This document shows positions 15,995 to 25,364 of a stretch of DNA of 64,000 bases, in pieces. The position numbers and the translations under genes are program-made. The first letter of the stretch is position 1. Each line of letters starts with the position of its first letter. The notes below the pieces were generated by a model. The model was not told the origin of the DNA. It made no database searches and worked only from the letters and a program-made list of their open reading frames with translations. Source of the stretch: Komagataeibacter xylinus (GTDB lineage Bacteria; Pseudomonadota; Alphaproteobacteria; Acetobacterales; Acetobacteraceae); contig NZ_JARWSK010000009.1 in assembly GCF_031081985.1 (NCBI RefSeq), positions 104,401 through 168,400 of the forward strand, in the 5' to 3' direction.

Positions 15995-18535
15995 TCAGCC
16001 CGTAAGGGGCAGCAGGAATGGCGCAGTCGCGCTGCCTTTCGCACGCGCCACGTCATGCGGCGTGCCAGCGGCCACGATCGTGCCGCCCCCGTCGCCCGCG
16101 CCCGGCCCCATGTCGATCATCCAGTCGCTTCGGGCGGCCACCCGCATGTCGTGCTCGGCCACCACCACGGTGTGGCCGCCATCCACCAGCGATTGCAGGT
16201 GGGCCTGCAACCGGTCCACATCGGCAGGGTGCAGGCCGGTGGTGGGCTCATCGAGAATATAGAGCGTATGGCCCCGGCGCTGCTTGCGCAGTTCGGTGGC
16301 AAGCTTGATGCGCTGCGCCTCGCCGCCTGAAAGCTCGGTGGCGGGCTGCCCCAGCCGCAGGTAGCCAAGCCCGCCCTGCTGCAATGTGGCGAGCGTGCTG
16401 GACAGGGCCGGGTTATGCGCAAAGAAGGCGGCGGCTTCATCCACCGTCATGGCCAGCACATCGGCAATGGACTTGCCGCCTATGGTCACTTCCAGCACCT
16501 CGGGCCGGTAGCGCGTGCCGTGGCAGGTGGGGCAGGGGGAATACACGCTGGGCAGGAACAGCAGCTCCACCATCACCGAGCCTGCGCCCTCGCAGGTGGG
16601 GCAGCGGCCTTTGGGCAGGTTGAACGAAAAACGACCCGCGTCATACCCGCGCGACCTGGCCAGATCGGTTGCGGCATAGATCTGGCGAATCATGTCGAAC
16701 AGGCCGGTATAGGTGGCAAGGTTGGAGCGCGGGGTGCGGCCGATGGGTTTCTGGTCGATCATGACCAGCCGGCTGATCTGCTTGGCGCCCGACACCACAT
16801 GGCCCTGCGGCGTGCCTTCGGGCATGTCCTCGATGGTATCGGCATCTGCCGTATCGGGCAGTTTCTGCCCCAGCGCGTGCGCCATGATGGCGGGCAGCGC
16901 CTGGCTGACAAGGCTGGACTTGCCTGAGCCTGACAGCCCGGTCACGGTCACGAACGTGCCCAGTGGAATCTCCACGCTCAGATCGTGCAGGTTGTTCCAT
17001 GTCAGTCCCGCAAGCTTCAGCCACCCCCTGGCCGGGCGGGGCGTGCCCGCTATCGGGGCGTCACTGCCAAACAGGTAGGGCGCGGTGCGGGAGTTCTTGA
17101 CCCCCCGCAGGCCATCGGGCAGGCCGCTATACAGCACCGCGCCCCCGCCCGTGCCCGCATCGGGGCCGACATCGACAATCCAGTCCGCCCGGCGGATGAG
17201 GTAGAGGTTATGCTCGACAATGAACAGCGAGTTGCCGGCCTGCTTCAGCCCTTCCAGCGCATCAAGCAGGTTGTGGGCATCGGCGGGGTGCAGCCCGCTT
17301 GAAGGTTCATCAAGCACATACACCACGCCAAACAGGCTGGAGCGGATCTGCGTGCCCAGCCGCAGGCGTTGGTATTCGCCCGGCGAAAGGGTGGTGACCG
17401 AGCGGTCGGCCTGCAGGTAGCCAAGGCCCAGATGCTCCAGCACCGCAATGCGGCCGAGCAGGTCGGTGGCCATGCGCCGCGCGGCAATGGCGGTGGCGTC
17501 GCCCGCCTGCGGGGCGTGCTCGGGTGCCTGCGTGCCGTCAGCCAGCGGGGCCAGCGTGCGCGCGATGGTGGCCAGCGGCTGGCGCGTGAGTTCGGCAATG
17601 TTCAGCCCCGCGATGGTGACGCGCAGCGCATCGGGGTTGAGGCGGCCGCCATGGCAGGTGGGGCACGGGGTTGCGGTGAGGAACCGCTCGGCCCGTCTGC
17701 GCATGTTCGCACTCTGCGATGTGGCAAAGGTATGCAGCACGTAGCGCCGCGCACCGGTAAAGGTGCCGTTATAGGCAGGGGGCACCTTGTCGCGCAGCGC
17801 GCGCTGCACGGCTGCGTGGTCAAGGCCGGGATAGACGGGGTAGGTGGGCGTTTCCTCGGTGTAGAGGATCCAGTTGCGGGTTTTTTCCGGCAGGTCGCGC
17901 CAGGGGCAGTCCACGTCCACGCCCTTGGTGATCAGGATATCGCGCAGGTTCTGCCCCTGCCATGCCGTAGGCCACGCCGCGACCGCGCGCTCGCGGATGG
18001 AAAGGCTGTCATCAGGCACCAGCAGCGCGGTGGTGGTGTCCATGATGCGGCCCTGGCCGTGGCATTGCGGGCAGGCGCCTTCTGGCGTGTTGGTGGAGAA
18101 CGATTCCGCCTCCAGCCGCGTCATGCCCGCAGGGTAATGCCCCGCGCGGGAATAGAGCATGCGCAGCAGGTTCGACAGCGTGGTGATGCTGCCCACGGTG
18201 GAGCGCCCGGTGCCGGTGCCGCGCTGCTGCTGGAGCGCAATGGCAGGCGGCAGCCCCTCGATGGATGTGACATCGGGCACCGGCATCTGCCGAAACAGCC
18301 TGCGGGCATAGGGCGAGACCGATTCAAGGTAGCGCCGCTGCGCCTCCGCATACAGCGTGCCGAACGCCAGCGAGGATTTGCCCGAGCCGGACACGCCGGT
18401 GAACACGACCAGCCGGTCACGCGGAATGTCCACGCTGACATCCTTGAGGTTGTGCTCGCGCGCGCCGCGCACATGCACGAAGTCGGGCCGGGTGGACGGA
18501 TCAGCCGCGGGAGCAGGAACGGGGCGCTGTGACAT
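15995..18535 (-). CDS. UvrA-like excinuclease ABC subunit A, class II (UvrA2)
   Basis: 846 residues, about 100 shorter than housekeeping UvrA (~940), as in the UvrA2/DrrC class that lacks the UvrB-binding insertion. Two ABC ATPase halves: Walker [11 protein letters not shown] (~47-56) and [10 protein letters not shown]; signatures [12 protein letters not shown] and [11 protein letters not shown]; Walker [12 protein letters not shown] and [11 protein letters not shown]. Zinc ligands: [26 protein letters not shown]...CPTCHGTRY. Known: UvrA2 proteins are implicated in tolerance to DNA-damaging agents or antibiotics; the main UvrA must be elsewhere. Some UvrA2 signatures are modified (LSPGE), as here. 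Confidence 0.9.
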   Translation of the reverse strand: MSQRPVPAPAADPSTRPDFVHVRGAREHNLKDVSVDIPRDRLVVFTGVSGSGKSSLAFGTLYAEAQRRYLESVSPYARRLFRQMPVPDVTSIEGLPPAIALQQQRGTGTGRSTVGSITTLSNLLRMLYSRAGHYPAGMTRLEAESFSTNTPEGACPQCHGQGRIMDTTTALLVPDDSLSIRERAVAAWPTAWQGQNLRDILITKGVDVDCPWRDLPEKTRNWILYTEETPTYPVYPGLDHAAVQRALRDKVPPAYNGTFTGARRYVLHTFATSQSANMRRRAERFLTATPCPTCHGGRLNPDALRVTIAGLNIAELTRQPLATIARTLAPLADGTQAPEHAPQAGDATAIAARRMATDLLGRIAVLEHLGLGYLQADRSVTTLSPGEYQRLRLGTQIRSSLFGVVYVLDEPSSGLHPADAHNLLDALEGLKQAGNSLFIVEHNLYLIRRADWIVDVGPDAGTGGGAVLYSGLPDGLRGVKNSRTAPYLFGSDAPIAGTPRPARGWLKLAGLTWNNLHDLSVEIPLGTFVTVTGLSGSGKSSLVSQALPAIMAHALGQKLPDTADADTIEDMPEGTPQGHVVSGAKQISRLVMIDQKPIGRTPRSNLATYTGLFDMIRQIYAATDLARSRGYDAGRFSFNLPKGRCPTCEGAGSVMVELLFLPSVYSPCPTCHGTRYRPEVLEVTIGGKSIADVLAMTVDEAAAFFAHNPALSSTLATLQQGGLGYLRLGQPATELSGGEAQRIKLATELRKQRRGHTLYILDEPTTGLHPADVDRLQAHLQSLVDGGHTVVVAEHDMRVAARSDWMIDMGPGAGDGGGTIVAAGTPHDVARAKGSATAPFLLPLTG

Positions 18536-18552
18536 GGCAAGACGGGCCTTTG

Positions 18553-19180
18553 ATGCAATGGGCGGCCACGGGGCCGGCAGGAGGAACCTGTTATAACCCG
18601 GCTGGCGCGTGGTTCACGCCCCCTCTTGCGGTATTCATATTATCACTCATAACGGTATTGCTATTGTTGGATTACGGGGCATTCGGCTTGACCGGTCAGG
18701 TCAGGCAACGCATCCCAATAGCGGTAAGAAGTTATGTTGGGTTTACGCTATGCGAACGGTTCAGGATATGGATTGATCCTCCCATGGAAAAAAGCAGGAA
18801 GATGTATTGGTACATTGGTGAGAAAGGATGCCATGGCTGTGGAAATTTAAAAGATTTCACACTGGGGCATTTAATACGCCAATTGGAGATGACCCATAAA
18901 TTTTGGGGAGTCGTTGGTTTGGACTATTTAAATGAAACATCAGATTTACAATTAAGATGCGATGGGGGAAGAATGTCTTCTTACATACTTATGCGATGAC
19001 GATGAAGATGATGATGTAGTTGTCAAAACATTGTATGATGATAGCAAGCCTGACAATATGGTTATTATATTGGGAGATTTTTATGATTTAAGAACATTAA
19101 CGAATAATTATGATGTTGTTACGCATATTTTCACAGAATTTTATAAAAACGGCAATATACCAGAAGGATTTATGGTATGA
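18553..19180 (+). pseudogene. Frameshifted AT-rich gene of unknown function (membrane-anchored acidic protein)
   Basis: Two overlapping frames (to 18999, and 18962-19180) read as one protein if one G is removed from the GGGGG run at 18964-18968: ...RCDG-EECLLTYLCDDDEDDD... The restored protein has a hydrophobic helix (LAVFILSLITVLLLLDYGAF), a Cys motif GEKGCHGCGNLKDF, and an acidic C-terminal half rich in Asp, Tyr and Phe. The AT content is much higher than in the flanks. The start is uncertain (18553, or 18784 without the helix). Small acidic proteins of this kind resemble polymorphic-toxin immunity proteins, but no family is recognised. Confidence 0.5.
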
Positions 19181-19333
19181 ATATTTTACAATTCAAGGTC
19201 GTGTTTCAATAAAACGATACACAAAGGCCTGCAATGAGAATTAGGCACTGTTAGTGATTGATCCAGTCTGCTACGGCAGGGATATGGATGAGCGCAAGCT
19301 ATGGCTAAAAATGAGTAAGCAGGCGGTGGAAGC

Positions 19334-19792
19334 ATGAAACGAGTCATTATGGCAGGCGTGTCCCTGTGCCTGTTTTCCGGGCTGGCCCATGCGGCGGGCA
19401 GCGGGCGGGGCAGTTCGGCCGTCATCACCGAGGCCGAGCGCCATGTGGCCGCCACCCTGCCCGACCCGCATGCCGCCACCTTCCGCAATGCCGTGGTGCA
19501 TGCCATGGATGGCGCAGCCGTCGTGTGCGGCGAGATGGCGGAACACAACCCGCCTGCCGATGGGGTGTATAAAAAATTCGGCTATGTGCAGGGCCAGGAT
19601 GACCCGGTCATTTTCAGCGGGCGCCCGGTTCCGGCGAAGATCCAGTTCAATGAGGTCAATTCCTGGCTCAATGACAGCATCAAGCTCGAAGACCTTGAGG
19701 AAATGGGCTGCGTGCCAAAGGGCACCTATCACCATTACAACGAGCAGCTTAATCAGGTCATGGCCCAGCGCAGCCAGTTTGGTGTGAACTAG
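19334..19792 (+). CDS. Secreted protein of unknown function
   Basis: 152 residues. Signal peptide MKRVIMAGVSLCLFSGLAHA. The mature part has VVHAMDGAAVVCGEMAEHNP and EDLEEMGCVPKGTYHHYNEQ, with two cysteines likely disulfide-linked. The region DPHAATFRNAVVHAMDGAAV...FGYVQGQ resembles the pattern seen in many small alphaproteobacterial periplasmic proteins in which a variant residue and YGGFN-like turn follow, but I cannot name the family. Confidence 0.72.
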   Translation: MKRVIMAGVSLCLFSGLAHAAGSGRGSSAVITEAERHVAATLPDPHAATFRNAVVHAMDGAAVVCGEMAEHNPPADGVYKKFGYVQGQDDPVIFSGRPVPAKIQFNEVNSWLNDSIKLEDLEEMGCVPKGTYHHYNEQLNQVMAQRSQFGVN

Positions 19793-20007
19793 GCCAAAAC
19801 AACTTCAGCCCATGCCGGGCGTTCAACGTGCAGATGCGCCCACAGCGACCCGTGCCGGGCGTGTGCGGCATGGGGGAAAGTCCGGAGTGGTTGGACTGTA
19901 AAGAACTCCGGCGCACAGAAGGCGGCCGACAGGGCTTGCCATGCGAGAAAAGGGGCAGGGGCGGCACGCAGGTGCCAGCCCGCATGCCCGGCAAGGAAAG
20001 GGAATTC

Positions 20008-20241
20008 ATGACGGATGTAACGCAGGCCATGCTGGGTCAGGACGTGATCGCGGCAGGCACGGGCCGCATGGGCACGCTCACGGCCGTCAATACGGATGGC
20101 ACGATTCAGGTTACTGTTGATGGCCCGGCCGAGAGCGCCTTTACCATTCCCGCAGCATGGGTGCAGTCTGCCGATAACGGCAAGATCCTGCTCAGCCATA
20201 CGGTGGAAGATGTACAGGCCTACACGCCCCCCACGAACTGA
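20008..20241 (+). CDS. Small PRC-barrel/DUF2171-like protein
   Basis: 77 residues from ATG 20008, with AAGGAAAGGG upstream. The pattern GQDVIAAGTGRMGTLTAVNT, IQVTVDG and FTIPAAWVQSADNGKILLSH matches the strand-turn pattern of the DUF2171/PRC-barrel group ('set of beta strands ... W-V ... V-D-G-K-V-x-L-S'). No signal peptide. Members are general cytoplasmic adaptor-like domains without an assigned reaction. Followed 33 bases later by the dipeptidase gene. Confidence 0.6.
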   Translation: MTDVTQAMLGQDVIAAGTGRMGTLTAVNTDGTIQVTVDGPAESAFTIPAAWVQSADNGKILLSHTVEDVQAYTPPTN

Positions 20242-20274
20242 AGGGTCTGCGCTGCCCCTGAGCGGGATGTGGTA

Positions 20275-20985
20275 ATGCATGCACCCGCTTCCCCGTCCGG
20301 CCCTGTGCTGGAGGCCGATGACCTGTTTCGCGTGCCCGCGCGCCTTGCGCCCGGTGCATTGCAGGCTTTGGCCGGGCAGGCAGTCATGCCCGCCTTTGCG
20401 CCAGCACGCAGGACTGCGGACCTTGTTGACATAACGCGGGTTGATCCGGCGATTGCGCTTGATATCCGCTATGCTGGCCGCCGGAATTTTCTGGGCTTTC
20501 CGGTTTATCCGGCGGCGCGGGCGTTCCTGCAGCGCCCGGCAGCACTCGCCCTGTCGCACGCGCGCAGGCTGGCCGGGCAGCATGGTTATGGGCTGCTGGT
20601 TTATGATACGTATCGACCCTGGCATGTCACGGCGCTGTTCCGTGCTGCCGTGCCGGAGTCCTTGCATGAATTCGTGGGTGATCCGGCCACCGGCTCACGC
20701 CATAACCGGGGTTGTGCGGTTGACCTGACCCTGTGGGAGCTGGCAACGCGCTGTGTTGTGCCCATGCCATCGGGCTTTGATGAAATGACGCCGCGCGCCC
20801 ATGTTGACTATGCGGGGGGTGATGCCCAGGCACGGCGGCGGCGTGACCTGCTTGCACACATCATGCAGGCCAGCGGCTTTGTGCCGCTGGCGGAGGAATG
20901 GTGGCATTTCGACTTCGCGGACTGGGCAGATTACCCGGTGCTTGATCTTTCGTTTGATGCAGTGGCGCAGGCTGAAAAGGCGTGA
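20275..20985 (+). CDS. D-alanyl-D-alanine dipeptidase (VanX/DdpX family, M15)
   Basis: 236 residues. Zn ligands of the family are in SRHNRGCAVDLTL (H143, D150) and EEWWHFDF (H211), with catalytic E208 in E-x-W-H. The conserved DIRYAGRRNFLG and YDTYRPW segments are also present. Known: these enzymes hydrolyse D-Ala-D-Ala, either to recycle murein peptides or, with VanA/H, in glycopeptide resistance; no van genes are near, so recycling or nutrient use is likely. No export signal, so cytoplasmic. The ATG at 20275 is chosen; a GTG two codons earlier is possible. Confidence 0.88.
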   Translation: MHAPASPSGPVLEADDLFRVPARLAPGALQALAGQAVMPAFAPARRTADLVDITRVDPAIALDIRYAGRRNFLGFPVYPAARAFLQRPAALALSHARRLAGQHGYGLLVYDTYRPWHVTALFRAAVPESLHEFVGDPATGSRHNRGCAVDLTLWELATRCVVPMPSGFDEMTPRAHVDYAGGDAQARRRRDLLAHIMQASGFVPLAEEWWHFDFADWADYPVLDLSFDAVAQAEKA

Positions 20986-21068
20986 AAGTTTCTGGATGCC
21001 GCCTTTCTTCAAAAAAGCGGTGTTCTTTACGAAGCTTTTTGAAAAAAGCTTTACCAAAAACTTTTGCC
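20986..21068. repeat. Interspersed hairpin repeat, full copy
   Basis: GAAAGTTTCTGGATGCCGCC, then CTTCAAAAAAGCGGTGTTC, ACGAAGCTTTTTGAAAAAAG and CCAAAAACTTTTG. Stems slightly degenerate. Confidence 0.75.
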
Positions 21069-21078
21069 TGCATGGCAA

Positions 21079-21117
21079 TAAAAATGCCGCCCTTTTGAAG
21101 TGAAAGGCGGCATTTTT
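21079..21117. terminator. Bidirectional rho-independent terminator
   Basis: AAAAATGCCGCC (up to 21091) / GGCGGCATTTTT (from 21107), with A-run on one side and T-run on the other. It serves the dipeptidase gene (plus) and the lipoprotein gene at 21138 (minus). Confidence 0.82.
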
Positions 21118-21137
21118 CAGTATTGTTCTAAAAAATA

Positions 21138-21449
21138 TCAGTCATCATGCAGAGTGCGGTCGATCGTGCGACCTGCCTTTTCACCGGGGCCTTTGGGCGG
21201 ATCAAAGGTGTCCTGCATCTTGTCGCCAAAATGATCGATTTTCTCGCCCGTCGTCTCGTGGTGGCGCTTGCATCCGCTCAGCCCCGTAGCTGCCACCATC
21301 AGGGCCAGGCCAAGGGCGGCAACGGAGCGCAGGCGCCGCCGTGGTGCGGCCGGTGCGGGCGTGAAATGGTGCAGGGCAATGCGGAACTGGAGGCGGGCTG
21401 GCTCCGTGCCGGAAGGGGTGTGCGTGCGGTTGCGTAAGGCGCTATCCAT
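21138..21449 (-). CDS. Small lipoprotein
   Basis: 103 residues. A hydrophobic segment RSVAALGLALMVAATGLSGC ends in a lipobox (GLSGC). It is preceded by an unusually long ~40-residue basic N-terminus, so the true start may be further in (non-ATG) or the signal is extended. The mature tail is charged: ETTGEKIDHFGDKMQDTF and EKAGRTIDRTLHDD, which resembles the amphipathic helices of stress-induced entericidin-like proteins. Function unknown. Confidence 0.6.
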   Translation of the reverse strand: MDSALRNRTHTPSGTEPARLQFRIALHHFTPAPAAPRRRLRSVAALGLALMVAATGLSGCKRHHETTGEKIDHFGDKMQDTFDPPKGPGEKAGRTIDRTLHDD

Positions 21450-21561
21450 GCCCGATATCCTGTTGCGATGTCATATGCAGCCTTAAGTGGGCAATCTCCG
21501 TTCCGGTTCCTGCATCACGGGAATGTGAGAAACCGTTTCAAATCAACTTATTGATAACAAT

Positions 21562-21622
21562 GACAAAAGTTTTTGAATGCTGCCTTTTTTCAAAAATGCG
21601 GCGTTCTTCGAAGTGTTCTGGA
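21562..21622. repeat. Interspersed hairpin repeat, copy
   Basis: CAAAAGTTTTTGAATGCTGCC then TTTTTTCAAAAATGCGGCGTTCTTCGAAG. One stem mismatch. Located past the gene at 21663 (minus). Confidence 0.7.
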
Positions 21623-21662
21623 TGTTTTCGGGGCTGACTTTTCAGGCAGTCTCCGTGCGGTG

Positions 21663-21989
21663 TTAGCTGAACATGGCCCGGCATTCCGGGCACAGCCGTA
21701 AAAAGCGGCCATCGGCCACAAAGGCGGTGTCACAGTTCAGGCAGGTGCGGCGCACCTGGTCGGGGCGGTCCATCGGTATGGCATGGCGGATGCGGTGGCG
21801 GCGCAGATGGGCTTCGAGTGTCTTGATGTTCATGTTCAGCCTGCGGGCGGTCTCGCGCGTGGAGCAGCCCTGTGCCCGCAGGCTGGCCACGCGCGGGGCA
21901 AGGCTGGCCCAGTCAACGCGCGGCGGGCGCGTGCGGCGTGGCGGGGCAGGGGCGGATGCTGTGGAGGTGATGTTGTGCATGTTTTTCAT
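21663..21989 (-). CDS. Helix-turn-helix protein with C-terminal zinc ribbon
   Basis: 108 residues from ATG 21989 (MKNMHNITSTASAPAPPRRT); an ATG at 22019 adds ten. A helix-turn-helix spans LRAQGCSTRETARRLNMNIKTLEAHLRRH. It is followed by a four-cysteine zinc ribbon, CLNCDTAF ... RLCPEC. Known: HTH plus zinc-ribbon proteins of this size occur as phage or plasmid regulators and in alphaproteobacterial cell-cycle regulators (GcrA-like arrangement), but the N-terminus does not match GcrA well. Inferred: sequence-specific transcription regulator, divergent from 22109. Confidence 0.65.
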   Translation of the reverse strand: MKNMHNITSTASAPAPPRRTRPPRVDWASLAPRVASLRAQGCSTRETARRLNMNIKTLEAHLRRHRIRHAIPMDRPDQVRRTCLNCDTAFVADGRFLRLCPECRAMFS

Positions 21990-22108
21990 ACACAGAGTAT
22001 GTGCTGAAAAACCACACATACAGCAAGAACTTTATGAGAACATTTGCGCCTTCATCGCTACCTTCCTATCCATTGTGTATTTTATTGGCACACATGGAGC
22101 GAAAACAG

Positions 22109-22360
22109 ATGCAAAGTCCCTACCTGCCCGCCGGGTGCACGCAGGCTGATATCGATGCCCGATTCGCACCTGACGAGCCTGCCTGGGTCACCCGCTACAC
22201 CACCCAGCTTGCCCGCCAGCTTGAGCGGATTGCCGCCATGCGGGCCGAATTGGCTGCCACCCGGTTTGATGGCGCATATGACAGCACCGACATCGTGGGT
22301 TACCTTGATGACGAGATGCAGACGCTGCGCCAGCACATGGCGCACCCCTTGCCGGAATAG
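22109..22360 (+). CDS. Small soluble protein of unknown function
   Basis: 83 residues from ATG 22109 (MQSPYLPAGCTQADIDARFA), with GGAG nine bases upstream. Mostly helical (YTTQLARQLERIAAMRAELA, then DIVGYLDDEMQTLRQHMAHP). No signal or membrane segment. It lies between a divergent HTH gene and a deaminase. Upstream in-frame ATGs (22094, 22001) are less well placed. Confidence 0.55.
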   Translation: MQSPYLPAGCTQADIDARFAPDEPAWVTRYTTQLARQLERIAAMRAELAATRFDGAYDSTDIVGYLDDEMQTLRQHMAHPLPE

Positions 22361-22423
22361 GCCGGTCGGGGTCTGAACAGAGCCGCCCGGACAAGGCGGA
22401 TGCTGCATGATGAGGAATGCGCC

Positions 22424-22936
22424 ATGACCGACCTGCTGCCCGATCTCGATCACGCGCATTTCCTGCGCCGCGCCTTTGCGGTGGCCGAACGGGCGCGCCA
22501 GGGCGGCGACCATCCTTTTGGCTGCATTCTGGTTGATGCGCAGGGCCGGGTAGTGCTGGAACAGGGCAATGGCTACACCGCCGAAGGCGGGGACATGACC
22601 GCCCATGCCGAACGCCTGCTGGCCACGCGGGCCTCGAAGCGCTTCCCGCCCGCCGTGCTGGCGTCGCACACCATGTACACATCAGCTGAGCCGTGTGCGA
22701 TGTGTGCGGGTGCGGTGTACTGGAGCGGCATTGGCCGTGTGGTTTTTGGCCAGAGCGAACACAGCCTGAAGGAAATGACGGGCAACCACCCCGAGAACCC
22801 GACCCTCGACCTGCCCTGCCGCGCGGTGTTTGCCGCAGGCCAGCGCCCGGTGGCGGTGATCGGCCCGCTGCTTGAAGCCGAGGCCGCCGCCCTGCAGCAG
22901 GCTTTCTGGAACGAAAACAAAGCTGCCCGATCATAA
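22424..22936 (+). CDS. Nucleoside/nucleobase deaminase (guanine or cytosine deaminase family)
   Basis: 170 residues. Zinc and proton-shuttle motifs H61-A-E63 and P90-C91-A-M-C94 define the cytidine/deoxycytidylate deaminase fold. The neighbouring GDHPFGCILVD and AGAVYWSGIGRVVFG resemble guanine deaminase (GuaD) and tRNA adenosine deaminase relatives; a housekeeping TadA normally has PCxMCxGA(I/L), so the exact base is open. ATG 22424 follows GAGGAA. Cytoplasmic purine or pyrimidine salvage is the likely role. Confidence 0.82.
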   Translation: MTDLLPDLDHAHFLRRAFAVAERARQGGDHPFGCILVDAQGRVVLEQGNGYTAEGGDMTAHAERLLATRASKRFPPAVLASHTMYTSAEPCAMCAGAVYWSGIGRVVFGQSEHSLKEMTGNHPENPTLDLPCRAVFAAGQRPVAVIGPLLEAEAAALQQAFWNENKAARS

Positions 22937-23008
22937 AATGTTCTGGTGAAGATTTTTTCAAAAAGCTTTGAAATAATAACGTATTTTTGAAATAAGGCGG
23001 TGCTCGGT
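22936..23008. repeat. Interspersed hairpin repeat, diverged copy
   Basis: TGTTCTGGTGAAGATTTTTTC, AAAAAGCTTTG, then TATTTTTGAAATAAGGCGGTG: the left module is clear and the right stem has decayed. Confidence 0.6.
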
Positions 23009-23067
23009 ACGTCTATTGTTCTGCCTGCCGTGAGCCGAATATTGCCTCTCTCTTGCACGCGCGCTTC

Positions 23068-23097
23068 TGGCAAATCGTTTCGGATTCAATCTATAAT
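23068..23097 (+). promoter_or_regulatory. Probable sigma70-type promoter for the acylase gene
   Basis: Perfect -10 TATAAT (23092-23097) with a weak -35 TGGCAA (23068-23073) 18 bases upstream; 48 bases before the start codon. Confidence 0.5.
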
Positions 23098-23144
23098 GCC
23101 GGACAAAATCGAGCGTGATGCCGCGGCGGTTAAGGGAGAGGCAT

Positions 23145-25253
23145 ATGGAATTGGCACGGAAATGGCGGTTGGGGCTGTGCCTTGGTGCGGGCCTGGCCAT
23201 GGCGGGTGGCAGTTACGTGGCCAGGGCTGCAGGGGCCAGTCAGGATGAAATCCTGTGGGATACGTTTGGCGTGCCCCATATCTATGCCACGACCGAGGCC
23301 GGTGCCTTCTACGGCTTTGGCTGGGCGCAGGCGCATAGTCACGGCAATATCGTCCTGAAGCTGTATGGCACCGCCCGCGGGCGGGCCGCCGAATACTGGG
23401 GTGCGGCGGAAGAAGAGTCGGATCGCTGGGTGCGGGGCAATGGCGTGTATGAACGCGCCAGAATCTTCTATGCCCGCCAGATGCCGGGCTTTCGCAGGGA
23501 TCTCGATGCATTCGCGCGCGGCATAAACGATTATGCGGCCCGCCACCCGGCGGATATTGCCGATGACATGCGTGCCGTCCTGCCGGTCAGTGGCGTTGAT
23601 GTCGTGGCCCACGGCCTGCGGTTGATGAATTATGTCTATATTGCCGAGGAGCGGAAAATGCTCGGCGATGCGCCCGAGCGCAGGGCGGGCGGGTCGAATG
23701 CCTGGGCCATTGCGCCCTCGCGCACGACTGACGGGCATGCCGTGCTGCTGGCCAACCCGCACCTGCCATGGAGCACGCCGTTCTACACTTATTACGAAGC
23801 GCAGCTTAATGGCCCCGGCTTCAGCATTTATGGCGCAACACAGGTGGGCCTGCCGGTGCTGCGCTTTGCCTTTACGCCCGATGTCGCCTTTACCAATACC
23901 GTCAACACCATTCTGGGCGCCGTGCGCTACAGGCTCACCCCTGATGGCGATGGATACCGGCTCGATGGCCGGAAGCGGAAATTCACCACCCGCACCCTGT
24001 CCTACAAGGTAAGGCAGCCCGATGGCACGCTGGTCACCCACAGCTTCGTGCAGCGTTATGCAAAACAGGGGCCGGTTTTCAACGAGGCGGATGGCACGCC
24101 CATTGCGCTGTATGTGGCGGGCCTCGATCGCCCCGGCATGCTCAGGCAGTATTGGGATATGGCGCGGTCCCACAATTTCAGTGAGTTCCAGGCCGCGCTC
24201 AAGACGCTGCAGGTGCCCATGTTCAACATTGTCTATGCCGATCATGACGGGCACGTCATGTATCTCGACAACGGTATCCTGCCAAAACACAATAATGGCG
24301 ACTTTGATTACTGGAACAACATCGTGCCGGGTGACCGGTCGGATAACATACCCAAGGGCGTTGTCGCTTATGACAATCTGCCCAAGGTGATCGACCCGCC
24401 ATCGGGCTTTGTGCAGAATGCCAATGACCCGCCATGGCTTGCCACCTATCCGCGCCTGCTCGACCCCAAAGCCTATCCGGCCTATGTGGCGCAGACCGGC
24501 CCGATGACGCTGCGCGCCCAGATGTCGACCCGCATGCTGGCGGGTGACGTGAAAATGTCGTTTGACGATATCATGGCCCGCAAGCTCAACACCCATTCGC
24601 TGCTGGCCGAGCGGATCCTGCCCGAACTCCTCACAGCCGCCCGCAAAGACCGCCGTGCGGATGTGAAGGCAGCCGTGAGGGTATTGCAAAACTGGGATGG
24701 CGCCGATGACGCCACCAGCCGGGGCGCCCTGCTGTTCGAGACATGGGCGCGGCTGTTCATGGGCCCCAAATTTGCAGGTTCGGACGGGTTTGCCCGGCAA
24801 TGGTCGCTTGATGACCCGATCGGCACGCCCTCGGGGCTGGGTGACCCTGCCCACGCGGTCGACCTGCTGGCGCAGGCGGCGGTCGAGACCAGAAAGCTGT
24901 ACGGCGCAATCGACCGACCGTTTGGCGATGTATCACGCTTTCACATCAATAATGTCGACCTGCCGGGCAATGGCGGCTTTGGCAATACCGGCATTTTCCG
25001 CACCATCACGTGGGGGGCCATGAAAAATGGCGAGCGTACGCCCCTGCATGGCGAGACATGGGTGTCACTTGTCAGTTTTTCCACGCCCATGCAGGCGAAG
25101 GGATTGTTGAGCTACGGCAATTCCAGCCAGCCCGGTTCGCCCCATCATTCTGACCAGCTCTCCTATCTGAGCAGCAAGACCCTGCGTGACCTGTGGCTGA
25201 GCCGCGATGTGGTGACGCAGCATGTGGAATCGGTTGATCCATTGCCTGACTGA
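23145..25253 (+). CDS. Secreted Ntn-hydrolase acylase (penicillin/AHL acylase family, S45)
   Basis: 702 residues; ATG 23145 follows AAGGGAG. Signal peptide ends near YVARA-AG. Layout: alpha-subunit part with DTFGVPHIYATTEAGAFYGF and WAQAH, then the self-cleavage junction AGGSNAWAI where S184 becomes the N-terminal nucleophile of the beta subunit, then LLANPHLPW and the conserved YGATQVGLPVLRFAF. Known family substrates are penicillins, acyl-homoserine lactones, aculeacin-type lipopeptides and (PvdQ) acylated siderophore precursors. Precursor size and periplasmic location fit AHL-acylase/PvdQ-like members. Co-directional with a metallopeptidase and a TonB receptor. Confidence 0.9.
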   Translation: MELARKWRLGLCLGAGLAMAGGSYVARAAGASQDEILWDTFGVPHIYATTEAGAFYGFGWAQAHSHGNIVLKLYGTARGRAAEYWGAAEEESDRWVRGNGVYERARIFYARQMPGFRRDLDAFARGINDYAARHPADIADDMRAVLPVSGVDVVAHGLRLMNYVYIAEERKMLGDAPERRAGGSNAWAIAPSRTTDGHAVLLANPHLPWSTPFYTYYEAQLNGPGFSIYGATQVGLPVLRFAFTPDVAFTNTVNTILGAVRYRLTPDGDGYRLDGRKRKFTTRTLSYKVRQPDGTLVTHSFVQRYAKQGPVFNEADGTPIALYVAGLDRPGMLRQYWDMARSHNFSEFQAALKTLQVPMFNIVYADHDGHVMYLDNGILPKHNNGDFDYWNNIVPGDRSDNIPKGVVAYDNLPKVIDPPSGFVQNANDPPWLATYPRLLDPKAYPAYVAQTGPMTLRAQMSTRMLAGDVKMSFDDIMARKLNTHSLLAERILPELLTAARKDRRADVKAAVRVLQNWDGADDATSRGALLFETWARLFMGPKFAGSDGFARQWSLDDPIGTPSGLGDPAHAVDLLAQAAVETRKLYGAIDRPFGDVSRFHINNVDLPGNGGFGNTGIFRTITWGAMKNGERTPLHGETWVSLVSFSTPMQAKGLLSYGNSSQPGSPHHSDQLSYLSSKTLRDLWLSRDVVTQHVESVDPLPD

Positions 25254-25267
25254 GGGGCCGCCGGTCA

Positions 25268-25318
25268 TGAAAGAAGTTTTTGGCGAAGCGTTTTTCAAAA
25301 AGCTTCGCATAATGCCGC
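25268..25318. repeat. Interspersed hairpin repeat, partial copy
   Basis: GAAGTTTTTGGCGAAGCG then TTTTTCAAAAAGCTTCGCATAATGCCGC. Stem CGAAGCGTTTTT/AAAAAGCTTCG. Between the acylase and peptidase genes, so it may attenuate read-through rather than end an operon. Confidence 0.7.
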
Positions 25319-25364
25319 AATGCATGCTGCTCCCCGTTCCGGGGTGGCAAGGAGACGCCCCTTA

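Noticed and set aside
18553..19180. Polymorphic toxin/immunity locus
   Set aside because: Only an acidic small protein with a helix is seen; no toxin, Rhs, VgrG or PAAR gene is in the window.
20275..20985. Vancomycin-resistance gene cluster
   Set aside because: Only the VanX-like dipeptidase is present; no vanH, vanA or regulator is nearby, so a recycling role is more likely.
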